Origin: Clostridiales bacterium
GTDB taxonomy: Bacteria; Bacillota; Clostridia; Saccharofermentanales; Saccharofermentanaceae
Assembly (NCBI GenBank): GCA_017551865.1
Contig: JAFZKB010000027.1
Span: 62,001 to 126,000, forward strand
Reading direction: 5' to 3'
DNA length: 64,000 nt
Shown here: one piece after another, positions 17,226 through 26,818 of the stretch
Layout of the letters: each line of letters opens with the position of its first letter
Numbering within the stretch: position 1 is the first letter of the stretch
Translations under genes and position numbers: made by a program
The notes under the pieces: model-generated
The model's input: only the letters and a program-made list of their open reading frames with translations
Database searches by the model: none
What the model was told of the DNA's origin: nothing

Positions 17226-18824
17226 TTAAAGCGCTTTCCCGTACACATAGGCGGCGGTTCCGCCAACGATCATTTCGTCTCCGTTATAGTGGAATGGGAA
17301 TACCCAGTAGAATGTCCAATCTTCTTTGGAGGCTTTCCTATCAACAAAAGCCGTTCCGGTCGTTGTCATGCCGATATATCCGTAGCTCTCGCCCGGGCGG
17401 ATCCCGTAGATCAGATAGCCATCTGCGCCTACGGATGCCGTCCAGTTGAGTTTGACACGACCGGTCGATGAACTGGCTCGAAGATCAGTAACTGCCAAAG
17501 TAACACCTTTGGCATATACATACTTTTCGCATCCGCCACAGATCATCTCTCCGAAATCATTCACGTAATAGGCAAATACCCAGTAATAGTTATAATCAAA
17601 GTCCAGTGCTTTTGTATCTGTAAAAGTAGTTCCGCGCGTAGTCATGCCGACGTAAGCATACTCACCGTCTTTTTGCGCATAAACAAGATACCCCACTGCA
17701 CCTTCCACGGAATCCCAGGAAAGTTTCACTTTGTTCTTTCCGGCCGGCTGCGCGGAAAGCCCGGTTACATTTCGCGGCTTCGGTTCCACAGTGATCAGCT
17801 TTGCGCCTTTATCGAAACTGAACTGCGTCCAGCCAGGATAGTGATAGAACTCATAATCTGCTCCCATGTAGGTTTGGGAACGAAGCGGAACATACTCCAT
17901 CAGTTCCAGAAATCTCGGACAGTGGGAGATATTGAGTTCCGTAACATGATTTCCAAATGAATCCATAATATCAAGTTTCGGGCTGTTCAAAAGGATCTTT
18001 GTGATCTCATTAAAGATGCAATTCAGTTTATAAAGCTCGTGATTCTTGGAAAGATCCAGGAAAGTGATCTTGTTAAAGGAACAATCGACATATCTAATAC
18101 GAGGACAATTACTGAGATCAAGGGATTCCAGCTGATTGTTCTCACAATGAAGTTCATAAAGCGCCACATTATGACTGAAGTCAAAAGACTTGATTGTCGT
18201 ATTCGTGCAGGTAAAACCGGAAAGCGCCGTATTCTTTGAAAGATCGATCGAAGTTAAACCTTCACAACTGCAATACAGTCCTTCGAGCTTGGTATTCTGC
18301 GTAACATCCAGTTTCGTGATCGGATTGCCGCTGCAGTTTAATCTCTTTAATTCCGCATTGGATCTGACATTGATCTCCGAAAGATTACAATCCGCACAAC
18401 GCAATTCTTTTAAAATAGCATTCTTCGACACATTCAAGGATTTAAGCGGATTCTCATCGCATGTGAGATAGGTAATCGACGGAACCACCGATGCATCAAA
18501 GGAAGTAAGGTTATTATGGCTGAAATTCAGTTCTTTTAAAGAAGTAAAGTATTCAACACCCTTCAAATCGCTGATCTCTTTGTAAGTACAATAGATACTG
18601 TCTGTCGCTTCGATCTCGGCGGTACTTAAGGAGGAACTATCGTCTTTATCGATCTTATCGAGAACGAAGTTTCTAAAATTCTGATCCGGGAATGTCGATG
18701 CATTGATCGGGATCTCATCCGCTTCTACCTTTTTTGACGTAGAAGGTTGAATGGAAGAAATCACGCACAGCGCCGCGAAAGCACTGAGCGAGGCCGTAAG
18801 GATACGACTGATGTTCTTTTTCAT
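17226..18824 (-). CDS. Secreted leucine-rich-repeat protein with EF-hand loop and two Fn3-like repeats
   Basis: A 532-residue exported protein. The signal peptide core is ILTASLSAFAALCVISSI. A module found in many clostridial LRR proteins follows (FPDQNFRNFVLDKIDKDD), with an EF-hand-like Ca2+ loop DKDDSSSLSTAE. About ten leucine-rich repeats come next, of roughly 21 residues with the pattern LxxLxCxxNxLxxLDLSxN (for example LKRLNCSGNPITKLDVTQNT). Two Fn3-like repeats form the last 180 residues, ending YVYGKAL. The ATG at 18824 has GAGGAG upstream, and the longer frame to 18893 covers the intercistronic hairpin and is not used. The second Cys of the linker motif is Thr here (YAKGVT). It probably binds a protein or glycan through the LRR solenoid, but the partner is unknown. 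Confidence 0.85.
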   Translation of the reverse strand: MKKNISRILTASLSAFAALCVISSIQPSTSKKVEADEIPINASTFPDQNFRNFVLDKIDKDDSSSLSTAEIEATDSIYCTYKEISDLKGVEYFTSLKELNFSHNNLTSFDASVVPSITYLTCDENPLKSLNVSKNAILKELRCADCNLSEINVRSNAELKRLNCSGNPITKLDVTQNTKLEGLYCSCEGLTSIDLSKNTALSGFTCTNTTIKSFDFSHNVALYELHCENNQLESLDLSNCPRIRYVDCSFNKITFLDLSKNHELYKLNCIFNEITKILLNSPKLDIMDSFGNHVTELNISHCPRFLELMEYVPLRSQTYMGADYEFYHYPGWTQFSFDKGAKLITVEPKPRNVTGLSAQPAGKNKVKLSWDSVEGAVGYLVYAQKDGEYAYVGMTTRGTTFTDTKALDFDYNYYWVFAYYVNDFGEMICGGCEKYVYAKGVTLAVTDLRASSSTGRVKLNWTASVGADGYLIYGIRPGESYGYIGMTTTGTAFVDRKASKEDWTFYWVFPFHYNGDEMIVGGTAAYVYGKAL

Positions 18825-18864
18825 GAAAAAATCTCTCCTCAAATGATTAGATTTCTTCATCATC

Positions 18865-18887
18865 CGGCGACATCCCCATGACCGCCG
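18865..18887. other. intercistronic hairpin between two LRR genes
   Basis: CGGCG and CGCCG arms flank an inner CAT-CCCC-ATG stem-loop. The arms have no following T-run in either direction, so this is not a terminator. It sits between the stop of the upstream LRR gene and the ribosome site of the next, where it could act in mRNA processing or stability. Confidence 0.45.
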
Positions 18888-18899
18888 ATTCACTATTTC

Positions 18900-20429
18900 T
18901 TAGAGCGTCTTGCCGTAGACATAGGCGGCTGTACCGCCGACGATCATCTTCTCCCCGTTTTTGTGATATGGGAATACCCAGTAGAAGGTCCAGTCTGTAT
19001 TGGATGCATTCTTATCTTTAAAGGTCGTTCCCAAAGTCGTCATGCCAATATAACCGTATTCTCCTTCCGGACGGATTCCGTAGATCAGATACCCTTCCGC
19101 ATCAGGGACAGAATTCCAGGTCAACTTGACAGAATCCTGCAACGAAGTGGCCTTAAGGCCGGTCACCGGAGAACATACACCCTTTGCATACACATACTTT
19201 TCGCAGCCGCCGCAGACTTTCTCATCAAAATGATTCTCATAGTACGGAAATACCCAGTAGTAGTTATAATCCGTATCCAAAGCTTTCGTATCCATAAATG
19301 AATTTGCGCTTGTCATGCCGACATAAGCATACTTACCGTCTTTTTGCGCATAAACGAGATAACCATCAACATCTTCCACTTCATCCCAGGAAAGCTTCAC
19401 CTTGTTCTTCCCCACACCGACAGCCGTAAGACCCGTGACCTTGTCAGGCTTGGGTTCTTCCAAAAGAAGTGCAGTAGTACGATCAAAATAGAACTGCGTC
19501 CATCCCTTTTCAAAATAATAATCATAGGTGGCATCTTCACCTTGGTGCGTCTCACGCGGCGCATACCCCATAAGAGTCAAAAACCTCGGACAATGCGAAA
19601 GATCCAAAGTGGCGATCTTATTTCCATAACATGCCATAAAATCAAGTCGCTCACTATTCAGGTAGAGTTCCTTCATGCCATTATTCTTACAGATCAAACG
19701 GAACATATTCGAATTCTTACTGAGATCTAATACTCTGATATGATTATCTGAACAATTCAGATCACTAAATCTCGGATTATTGGAAAAATCAAGGCTTTCA
19801 ATAAGACAGTTTCTGCAATCAAGAGAACTCAAATTAGGATTTCCCGAAAAATCCAAAGATTTGATGGGGTTATAACCGCACATAACACCATTCAATTTCT
19901 CATTCTTACTTAAATCAAGCGAAGTCAATTCATTTTCTGAACAAGTCAGAAAAGTAAGATTACTATTATGAGAAACATCAATCGTCTTAAGGTGGTTTTG
20001 ATCACATTCCAGATTCTGCAAAGCCGGATTAAATCTTACATCAAGTTCATATAGTTCATTATTCGAACAATCCAGTTGTTCCAATTGTTTGAGAGCTCCA
20101 ATATTGAGACTTTTGATCTTGTTCGACCCACATCGAAGGAGTTTAAGTGACGTAAAATACTCTATTCCATCAAGAGACTCGATACCATCATCATAAAAAT
20201 ACATTTTCGTAACAGCAGCAATCTCCTGCTCTGATAGATACCCGTTACTATCCTTATCGTATTCTCGTACTTTATCAAGGAAGTTCTTATCCGGGAAATT
20301 CTTCTCATTTAATCTACAGACGATCGGACTGTCATCTGTTGCCAGCAAAGGCATACCCGGAATATAAGCACATGCAGCGATCACCAGACTTGCCGAAAAA
20401 GCAAGCATCCCAATAACTTTTCTATTCAC
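18900..20429 (-). CDS. Secreted leucine-rich-repeat protein with EF-hand loop and two Fn3-like repeats
   Basis: The protein has about 509 residues and is a close relative of the downstream LRR gene. A hydrophobic signal segment (VIGMLAFSASLVIAACAYI) is followed by FPDKNFLDKVREYDKDSNGY with the EF-hand loop DKDSNGYLSEQE. About ten LRRs of the LxxLDCSNNxLxxLDV type come next. The Fn3-like pair (VDGYLVYAQKDGKYAYVGMT and EGYLIYGIRPEGEYGYIGMT) ends YVYGKTL. The start is ambiguous: GTG codons at 20441, 20435 and 20429 all follow or overlap one AGGAG. 20429 gives an N-terminus VNRKVIG like that of the larger paralogue MNSKNIL. It is first in the four-gene run and lies 46 bases after a good promoter. 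Confidence 0.83.
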   Translation of the reverse strand: MNRKVIGMLAFSASLVIAACAYIPGMPLLATDDSPIVCRLNEKNFPDKNFLDKVREYDKDSNGYLSEQEIAAVTKMYFYDDGIESLDGIEYFTSLKLLRCGSNKIKSLNIGALKQLEQLDCSNNELYELDVRFNPALQNLECDQNHLKTIDVSHNSNLTFLTCSENELTSLDLSKNEKLNGVMCGYNPIKSLDFSGNPNLSSLDCRNCLIESLDFSNNPRFSDLNCSDNHIRVLDLSKNSNMFRLICKNNGMKELYLNSERLDFMACYGNKIATLDLSHCPRFLTLMGYAPRETHQGEDATYDYYFEKGWTQFYFDRTTALLLEEPKPDKVTGLTAVGVGKNKVKLSWDEVEDVDGYLVYAQKDGKYAYVGMTSANSFMDTKALDTDYNYYWVFPYYENHFDEKVCGGCEKYVYAKGVCSPVTGLKATSLQDSVKLTWNSVPDAEGYLIYGIRPEGEYGYIGMTTLGTTFKDKNASNTDWTFYWVFPYHKNGEKMIVGGTAAYVYGKTL

Positions 20430-20474
20430 AAACACATCCACTCCTGACCCATAAATTTATCTTCACCCGACGAT

Positions 20475-20503
20475 AGTATACATTACTTTTTGGAAATTTA
20501 CAA
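20475..20503 (-). promoter_or_regulatory. promoter of the four-gene LRR/DUF6273 operon
   Basis: On the minus strand TTGTAA is followed by 17 bases and TATACT (five of six). The leader to the first LRR gene would be about 40 bases. Confidence 0.6.
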
Positions 20504-20533
20504 TTTATTCATAAAATTTTCAAATTTGATATA

Positions 20534-20565
20534 ATCAAAAAGAATCCCGCCGGTTTCCCGACGGG
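20534..20565 (-). terminator. rho-independent terminator after the first solute-binding-like gene
   Basis: An eight-position stem with one mismatch (CCCGTCGG/CCGGCGGG on the minus strand) and a four-base loop is followed on the minus strand by ATTCTTTTTGATT. It stands 50 bases after the stop at 20615. Confidence 0.65.
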
Positions 20566-20577
20566 ATATCTTAATAC

Positions 20578-20601
20578 AAAAGCCGATTTTTCAGGCTTTT
20601 T
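20578..20601 (-). terminator. second hairpin of a tandem terminator
   Basis: AAAAGCC and GGCTTTT arms with a nine-base loop lie 14 bases after the stop codon. The stem is partly A-T, with T-rich ends on either strand. It probably adds to the stronger hairpin at 20534-20565. Confidence 0.4.
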
Positions 20602-20614
20602 CCGCTAAAATCAT

Positions 20615-22897
20615 TTAACCGGATGTTTTTCCTCGTTCATTCAAAACGACCTGCACCCTGTTATTGATTGTTTTCACCACATCATCCAGACTCTTCTGAC
20701 TACTAAAATACGGAGCCACTTCTTCCATCACCAGATTAATGATCTTCGAATCCGGATAATAAATATGATTCAATGATGCCAAATAGTCTTTCAAACTTTG
20801 TATTTCTTCATCTGAATAACCGATTTGAGTAGACGGACCATCTCCATAATCTTCATCCCAATAATCCGAATGCAATTTCGGATGCCAGTAATAATCCAAT
20901 ACATCGTCAATAGAATCCCATCTCACCGGCAGACTACTAGGAAGTTCACCTCTGTCAGTATCATAGCTTTGCACATCCTTGCTTAGCATGAACTTAATAA
21001 AGCTCCATGCACCAGCTTGATCTTTACATGATTGAGTAACGGATAAAGTATCAGAAATGCTGATGTATCCAAACGAACCATTGTTCATAGGATAGCCTAA
21101 AATCTCATAGTTTCTGTCTCGGCCTTCTTCATAAAATGATCCATATTTGAAATACAAAAACTCCGATCCATCCCGATCATACAAAGGTGTATACAAATAC
21201 AAAAAAGCATCCACATCTTTCTCTTTATCTTTTTCGGTCATGCAATATTCATTACATACTTTAAGCAGATCTCGAAAAGATTGTTGGTCAAAATCCGCCG
21301 TATTCGTATCTTTTCTAACGAACGCATCCATATTGACAGAGAGCATACTTGCAAGAAATTCTTCTTTTGTCACCCAGTCCAAAAAACGAATCTCCGGATG
21401 ACTTTCCATATAAGCTATTATATCTGCATAATTGGATTGGGCATCCAAACCGCATCCTCCATCAATTACTGTTGTGTCCAAACAACATCTGGTCGGAACA
21501 GACATCAAATGACCTTCTTGCTCTATTTTCAAAAATGCAGATGAAACAAACTGTTTGCGCCATTCGTCACTTTCAGAATTCCAAAATGGCAGAAGATCTA
21601 TCACATATCCACCCGTCTCCAAATATTCAAAAACAATGTCTGAGGAGCTGCCAGACACGTTCACAAGCATATCCGGCCCATTTCCGGAAAATACATCCTT
21701 CCACAAAAGCTCTCTTGCCGCTTTACACAATGAAGGATAATCAACAAATCCATCTTCGGTAAGATAATCACTTTCATCAGGAAAATTCACATAATCAACC
21801 AATTCGACAACGTACTGATCATTTGATTTATTAAACTGTTGAATTGCCCATAGCAGTTTTTCGTTCTGGGAATCACTTATACAAGCCAGTTTTAATACTT
21901 GCTTTTTCTCATGTTTGTTCTTCCCTGGAGAAAGTATCTGTGCAACGCCCGTTTCTGAATAGACTAATACGCTACTAAGAGAATCGGTTACAGCGAATCT
22001 TGTGTCGTGAATCATCGCAACAGCATCGCGTTCGGAGTTTGACCAAAGAAGATAATTAACGATTTCCCCTTGTTCATTCACATACCACAAACCATCTGAA
22101 TCAATCATGAACTGTCTTTGGTTTTCGAAGAAAAACACATCAAATGGGAAATTATCAACATCAACGTTTTTATTCGTCATTTTCCCCTTTGAGTCAAAAG
22201 AATACAGCCGTTTTGGCATTCTTATATTGGCAGCGTAAAGCTCTTCACCGATCCAGAAGAATTCAACGTCATCGATATCATGAATCGCATCAGACTGAAA
22301 AACGAGTTTTGTGCTGGACATATCAAATCCTTGAAGTTCACTACCCTGTTCAGTTAGATTTTCCATATAAATGGTGTTATCTTTCAACCCGGAAAACCCA
22401 ATGTAAGAGGCAAGCTCTTCAGCAGCAGGGTTTTCGAAATGCACGCTTTTTTGAAGGTTTCTTTTTTCGACATCAATAAAATATACATCAAAACACTTAT
22501 TCTCTATTTCAATAATGAGTAAAGTTTTGTTATCAAACAAACATTTACAACTCCCAAATTGATATCCGATCGGTATATCGAGAAAAAACTCAGACTCAAT
22601 TGTGCCATCATAATTATACTTACAAATGGAAACATCTTCGTTATCTCCATGCATCACTAAAATAGCATACGAATCAGAGAGTGTGCCGGAAATGATAGTT
22701 CTCTTACTTATTTGTGTATCCAGATCAACAGCCTCAAAAAATTGATCAGATACAGGTCCAGTCGATAGTTCCAAAGCAGATGAAGATGGACTAGATTCCT
22801 TCAACTTATTACTGGAAATGCAACTAGCGTTAACAGAAATGAGAATCACGAAAACAAACAATATAGCAAAACATCTTGAAATCGATTTTAAACGCAT
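20615..22897 (-). CDS. Lipoprotein with C-terminal solute-binding-like domain
   Basis: The 760-residue protein has a signal peptide with a possible lipobox (VNASC, Cys at about 26), so it is probably tethered to the outside of the membrane. Residues of about 45-330 look like repeated beta blades (IISGTLSDSYAILVMHGDNE and similar) and could be a propeller. From about 335 a type 1 extracellular solute-binding fold is suggested by LLWAIQQFNKSNDQYVVELV, SGNGPDMLVNVSGSSS and AGAWSFIKFMLSKDVQSYD. It is a paralogue of the gene at 35292-37571, with matching ends (QKSLDDVVKTINNRVQVVL). No ABC permease or ATPase gene is nearby, so transport is doubtful and a sensory or surface role is possible. It is flanked by terminators, so it is its own transcription unit. 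Confidence 0.78.
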   Translation of the reverse strand: MRLKSISRCFAILFVFVILISVNASCISSNKLKESSPSSSALELSTGPVSDQFFEAVDLDTQISKRTIISGTLSDSYAILVMHGDNEDVSICKYNYDGTIESEFFLDIPIGYQFGSCKCLFDNKTLLIIEIENKCFDVYFIDVEKRNLQKSVHFENPAAEELASYIGFSGLKDNTIYMENLTEQGSELQGFDMSSTKLVFQSDAIHDIDDVEFFWIGEELYAANIRMPKRLYSFDSKGKMTNKNVDVDNFPFDVFFFENQRQFMIDSDGLWYVNEQGEIVNYLLWSNSERDAVAMIHDTRFAVTDSLSSVLVYSETGVAQILSPGKNKHEKKQVLKLACISDSQNEKLLWAIQQFNKSNDQYVVELVDYVNFPDESDYLTEDGFVDYPSLCKAARELLWKDVFSGNGPDMLVNVSGSSSDIVFEYLETGGYVIDLLPFWNSESDEWRKQFVSSAFLKIEQEGHLMSVPTRCCLDTTVIDGGCGLDAQSNYADIIAYMESHPEIRFLDWVTKEEFLASMLSVNMDAFVRKDTNTADFDQQSFRDLLKVCNEYCMTEKDKEKDVDAFLYLYTPLYDRDGSEFLYFKYGSFYEEGRDRNYEILGYPMNNGSFGYISISDTLSVTQSCKDQAGAWSFIKFMLSKDVQSYDTDRGELPSSLPVRWDSIDDVLDYYWHPKLHSDYWDEDYGDGPSTQIGYSDEEIQSLKDYLASLNHIYYPDSKIINLVMEEVAPYFSSQKSLDDVVKTINNRVQVVLNERGKTSG

Positions 22898-23098
22898 TTA
22901 TTTAATACCTCGCAATATAGGCACATGAAACAGGAATAAATCCTGAATTGTATAACTCTTGTAAGAATACCCAATACCTAAAAAAAACGATTCATTCTTC
23001 AAACAGAAAAGCATTGCCGATTTCTCAGCAGTTTGCCATAGAACTTTTCTGTTCTTTTTGATAGTAACTCTAATACTGAATCTGAGCAATATATGGGC

Positions 23099-23135
23099 AT
23101 AAAACAAAAGGGTCTCGTGTTATCACGAGGCCCTT
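23099..23135 (-). terminator. rho-independent terminator after the large LRR gene
   Basis: On the minus strand the arms GGGCCTCGTG and CACGAGACCC enclose a four-base loop and are followed by TTTTGTTTTA. It lies 25 bases after the stop at 23161. The remaining 22898-23098 region upstream of the lipoprotein gene holds no gene I can support. Confidence 0.85.
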
Positions 23136-23160
23136 CTATTCCGAAGATTACAATACAGTT

Positions 23161-26100
23161 TTAATTCGCTTTTCCGTATACGTACTTGGCGGTTCCTCCA
23201 ACGATCATCGTATTGCCGTTTTTGTGATACGGGAACACCCAGTAGAAATTCCAGTCAGTCGACGAAGCTTTTTTATCGGTAAAAGTTGTTCCTTTCGTCG
23301 TCATGCCGATATATCCGTAGCTTCCTCCCGGATGAATTCCATAAATAAGATATCCTTCTGCACCCGAAGAAGCATTCCAGACAAGTTTTACACCGCCGGT
23401 GACACGTGAAGCTTTAAGTCCTGTTACGGCCAGGCAAACTCCTTTCGCGTAGACATACTTTTCACATCCGCCCGGGATCATCTTCCCATTCTCATCCTTA
23501 ACATAGGCGAACACCCAGTAGAAATTCCAATCTGTATCTAACGCTTTGGTATCCGTAAACGTCGTTCCCTTAGTCGTCATGCCGACATATCCGTACTTAC
23601 CGTCTTTCTGGGCATAGACAAGATATCCTTCTGCGCCTTCGACCTTACCCCATGTAAGCTTCACCTTATTCTTCCCTGCCGATTCCGCTTTAAGACCTGT
23701 CACCTTCTCCGGTTTTAGACCATTGACCGTAAGTTCAACAGTTGCATCGAACGCGAGGAATTCGGATGAAGTTTCATTACCATACTCATAGTATTTGTAG
23801 TTCATATACGTCTGCTCAACTCGATCAAAGGTGGTATAGATCTCGACCAGAACCGGGCAATTCGAAATATCGAGCTTTCCGATCGAGTTCATGCAACAGT
23901 CAAGATGCGAAAGCTTCGTGCAGTTCGATATATTGAGATCCGTCATCGAGTTATTTCCGCAGGAAAGGAATGTAAGGTTTTTATTCTCACTGAGATCCAA
24001 TGTTTTGATCTGATTACTGACGCAGACCAGTCTTTCCAGTTCCGTGAAAAGCTCCACGCCCTTTAATGTCGCGATCGAACTACTACCGCAAGTGATCTTC
24101 TTGACAGAAGAGATCTCACTTTGGTCAAGATAACCATTCTTATCCGAATCAAAGTTAGACGACACATAGTTCCTGAATTTAAGATCCGGGAAGGTCTTGT
24201 CATCGATCCAGGCAGGCTGTAAGATCTTTACGCTCTCATCCACCGAGAAGTAATAGAATGTATACCCTTCATTGCTGCTGTATCTTACGGTCTTATTGGT
24301 ATACTGGGGAGTTGCTTCATGGATGAGCTTGGCAAGATACGGACACTGTCTTACCGAGATCTGTGTAAACTTATTCCCGTAACCACTGAAATAAATGAGC
24401 TTCGGGTTATTCTGAAGATCAATACCGGTGATCGCATTGTTGTAGCAGTTCAGCGTTTCCAGATTCGGGAAAAGAGCAATTCCCGTAAGATCTTTGATAG
24501 ATTTCCCCTGGCAGTCGATCTGGGTCAGAGCATTGGCCTCACTTGTACTGAAGGCACCCGTATGATCCGGATCTTTTGTATCGAAGAGATACTTTCGGAA
24601 CGCGCTGTCCGGGAAATTCTTTTCATTGATAGCGATATCCGTCGAGTTCATGAAAATGATCAGCGAAGCATCCGCCTTCAGCGAATAATCTAATCCGCTA
24701 TAGGTCTTATTCGATGTTTTGTAGACACTTCCGGATGAAAGTGTCAGCGGAACATCCGAAATGAGTTTTATGAGCTCTGTACATTTTTGAATGGATAATG
24801 TTGTCAGATTACAGTTCGTGATATCGATGCTGTAAAGCGCAGTGCACTTGCTGAGGTTTAATGTCGATACGAGATTGTCGTGAAGACTCAGTACTTTCAG
24901 CTTGGTATTGCTGGTGAGGTCCAGTTTCTGGATGCTGTTCGAATAACAGAACAGTTTTTCAAGTGCCGTATTCTTGCTGACATCCAGCTCTGTAAGTTTG
25001 TTTCCATAGCAGTTGATAAATGTCACAGAAGTAAAATACTCGACACCTTTGAGTGACTCGATCCTCTTATACGGACAGTCGATGATCGTGACCGCATCAA
25101 GCTCGCTTTGGCTTAAAGAACCATTTCCGTCTTTATCAAAATTCGAAGAAACGTAGTTTCTGAAGTTTTCATCCGGGAAAAGATGCGGATCGATGTCATA
25201 AAGATCCAAATTGATCGTCGTCTCGTTATCCACATAGAACACATATGTACGATCATACGCATATTCGGAATAAGAATAATCATTGGCGCTGTCATAGGAA
25301 AGCGGATGCTGGGCGATCAGTTTCTTTAATCTCGGAGTGGCGCCGATACAAAGAGACGATATCTCATTTCCGTAGCATTTGAGTTTATCCAAGAGCGGAT
25401 TATGGCTTACATCAAGATAGGAAAGGCCGTTGGAATAACAATACAGCATCTGCAATTTCACATTGGCACTGACATCTAAGGAACTAAGCCGGTTTCCGCT
25501 AACATCAAGGTCAGAAAGCTCAGAGAGCGAACTTACATCCAGACTGGCGAGTTTATTATCTGAACAGTAAACATGCTTCATCTGCTCATTATTACGGATC
25601 ACCAAGGAAGAAAGATCATTGTTACTGCAGTCAAATGTGATCAGTACCGGTTGATTCTCTACTATCAAAGAAGTAAGAGCATTCGATCCGACAAGTACAT
25701 TTGTAAGCTCGGGACACTTCGTAAAATCAAGGCTCTTGATCTTATTTCCAAAGCAGTTCAGAACATGAAGAACAGAAAGATTCGATAGATCCAGAGATGT
25801 CAATTGATTGGCATTGCACATAAGATTCGTGATATTTGAGATCGTCCCCAGACTCAAAGATGAAATCTGATTCGATGTACAGGTCAATTCCCTAAGAGAA
25901 GTGCAATTGCTTACATCAAGAGAATTGAGCAAATTATCGCTGCATTCGAGTTTTTCAAGTTTAGGCGCGTCTAATTCGAGGCTGGTAAGTTGATTCTTTT
26001 TACAGCTAAGGACCGTCAAAGAATTCTTTTTACCAAGAGTGATGCTCGTAAGCTGGTTATTTCCGCAGCTCAGATATTCCAGATCAGAAAGAGCGGAAAG

Positions 26101-26778
26101 AGATAAAACTTTGAGTTTATTATTATCGCAGACAATAGATTTCAACTTCGTGTTTGAAGAAAGATTTAGCGCGCTGATAGAATTGTTGGCGCAGCCAAGC
26201 GTTTCAAGCGCTGTATTATTGGTAAGTGTCAGCGTAGAGATCGAATTCGAAGCGCAGTACAGAGTCTTCAGTTTCGTATTTGAACTTAACGAAAGAGACG
26301 AAAGATTGTTACTATCATAGTCGAGAAACAAAAGTTCCGTACACTCGTCGATATTCAGAGTGTTGATCTTGTTTCTATAGCATCGTAGTTCTTTCAGCGC
26401 CTTGTTTTGATTAAGATCCAATGTTGAAATGGAATTTATAGAGCAATCCAGTTCTTCAAGCGCAGTAAAATATTGAATTCCCGTTAAATTGGCAATACTT
26501 TGATCCGAACAGTCGATACTCTTGGTGTTGTTGATCTCGCTAGAACTCAAGTACTGGTTATGGTCCGCATCGATAAGACTAAGAATATACTCGCGGAATT
26601 TCTTATCAGGGAAGTTTTCACTTCCGATATGAATACCGTTACTTGGAGCATAAAGTGCCGAATTCAGATTTTTACCGTCAGTTCCATAAGCCTTCGTAAA
26701 GCTTCCCGAGAAAGGAACAGCGACCGCTGCTAAATAAGCAGCGATCGCAACGGATACGAGAATGTTTTTACTGTTCAT
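23161..26778 (-). CDS. Large secreted LRR protein with four EF-hand modules and two Fn3-like repeats
   Basis: This is the largest gene of the window (1205 residues). After a signal peptide (ILVSVAIAAYLAAVAVPFSGS) come LRR solenoid blocks, each opened by a module of the form FPDxxFRxYV plus an EF-hand loop. The modules start near residues 53, 535, 722 and 861. The loops are DADHNQYLSSSE, DKDGNGSLSQSE, DPDHTGAFSTSE and DSDKNGYLDQSE, with canonical Asp/Asn/Glu positions except for weaker third and fourth residues in one. The first block has roughly twenty repeats. Fn3-like repeats lie at about 1022-1108 and 1109-1205, ending KYVYGKAN. The ATG follows AGGAGG by 9 bases. It lies 40 bases after the DUF6273/InlB protein and is followed by a terminator, so the two form one operon. 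The LRR ligand is unknown. Confidence 0.88.
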   Translation of the reverse strand: MNSKNILVSVAIAAYLAAVAVPFSGSFTKAYGTDGKNLNSALYAPSNGIHIGSENFPDKKFREYILSLIDADHNQYLSSSEINNTKSIDCSDQSIANLTGIQYFTALEELDCSINSISTLDLNQNKALKELRCYRNKINTLNIDECTELLFLDYDSNNLSSLSLSSNTKLKTLYCASNSISTLTLTNNTALETLGCANNSISALNLSSNTKLKSIVCDNNKLKVLSLSALSDLEYLSCGNNQLTSITLGKKNSLTVLSCKKNQLTSLELDAPKLEKLECSDNLLNSLDVSNCTSLRELTCTSNQISSLSLGTISNITNLMCNANQLTSLDLSNLSVLHVLNCFGNKIKSLDFTKCPELTNVLVGSNALTSLIVENQPVLITFDCSNNDLSSLVIRNNEQMKHVYCSDNKLASLDVSSLSELSDLDVSGNRLSSLDVSANVKLQMLYCYSNGLSYLDVSHNPLLDKLKCYGNEISSLCIGATPRLKKLIAQHPLSYDSANDYSYSEYAYDRTYVFYVDNETTINLDLYDIDPHLFPDENFRNYVSSNFDKDGNGSLSQSELDAVTIIDCPYKRIESLKGVEYFTSVTFINCYGNKLTELDVSKNTALEKLFCYSNSIQKLDLTSNTKLKVLSLHDNLVSTLNLSKCTALYSIDITNCNLTTLSIQKCTELIKLISDVPLTLSSGSVYKTSNKTYSGLDYSLKADASLIIFMNSTDIAINEKNFPDSAFRKYLFDTKDPDHTGAFSTSEANALTQIDCQGKSIKDLTGIALFPNLETLNCYNNAITGIDLQNNPKLIYFSGYGNKFTQISVRQCPYLAKLIHEATPQYTNKTVRYSSNEGYTFYYFSVDESVKILQPAWIDDKTFPDLKFRNYVSSNFDSDKNGYLDQSEISSVKKITCGSSSIATLKGVELFTELERLVCVSNQIKTLDLSENKNLTFLSCGNNSMTDLNISNCTKLSHLDCCMNSIGKLDISNCPVLVEIYTTFDRVEQTYMNYKYYEYGNETSSEFLAFDATVELTVNGLKPEKVTGLKAESAGKNKVKLTWGKVEGAEGYLVYAQKDGKYGYVGMTTKGTTFTDTKALDTDWNFYWVFAYVKDENGKMIPGGCEKYVYAKGVCLAVTGLKASRVTGGVKLVWNASSGAEGYLIYGIHPGGSYGYIGMTTKGTTFTDKKASSTDWNFYWVFPYHKNGNTMIVGGTAKYVYGKAN

Positions 26779-26818
26779 AGATCGGATCCTCCTGATGCGA
26801 ATTGCATCTGATGTTTAC

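Noticed and set aside
22898..23107. A 69-codon open frame upstream of the first solute-binding-like gene
   Set aside because: There is no ribosome site, the composition is odd, and it runs into the terminator of the upstream gene.
23161..26778. Periodic sequence of about 63 bases that might suggest a CRISPR array or DNA repeats
   Set aside because: The period is that of leucine-rich repeats in one intact reading frame. The copies differ and no identical repeat-spacer pattern exists.
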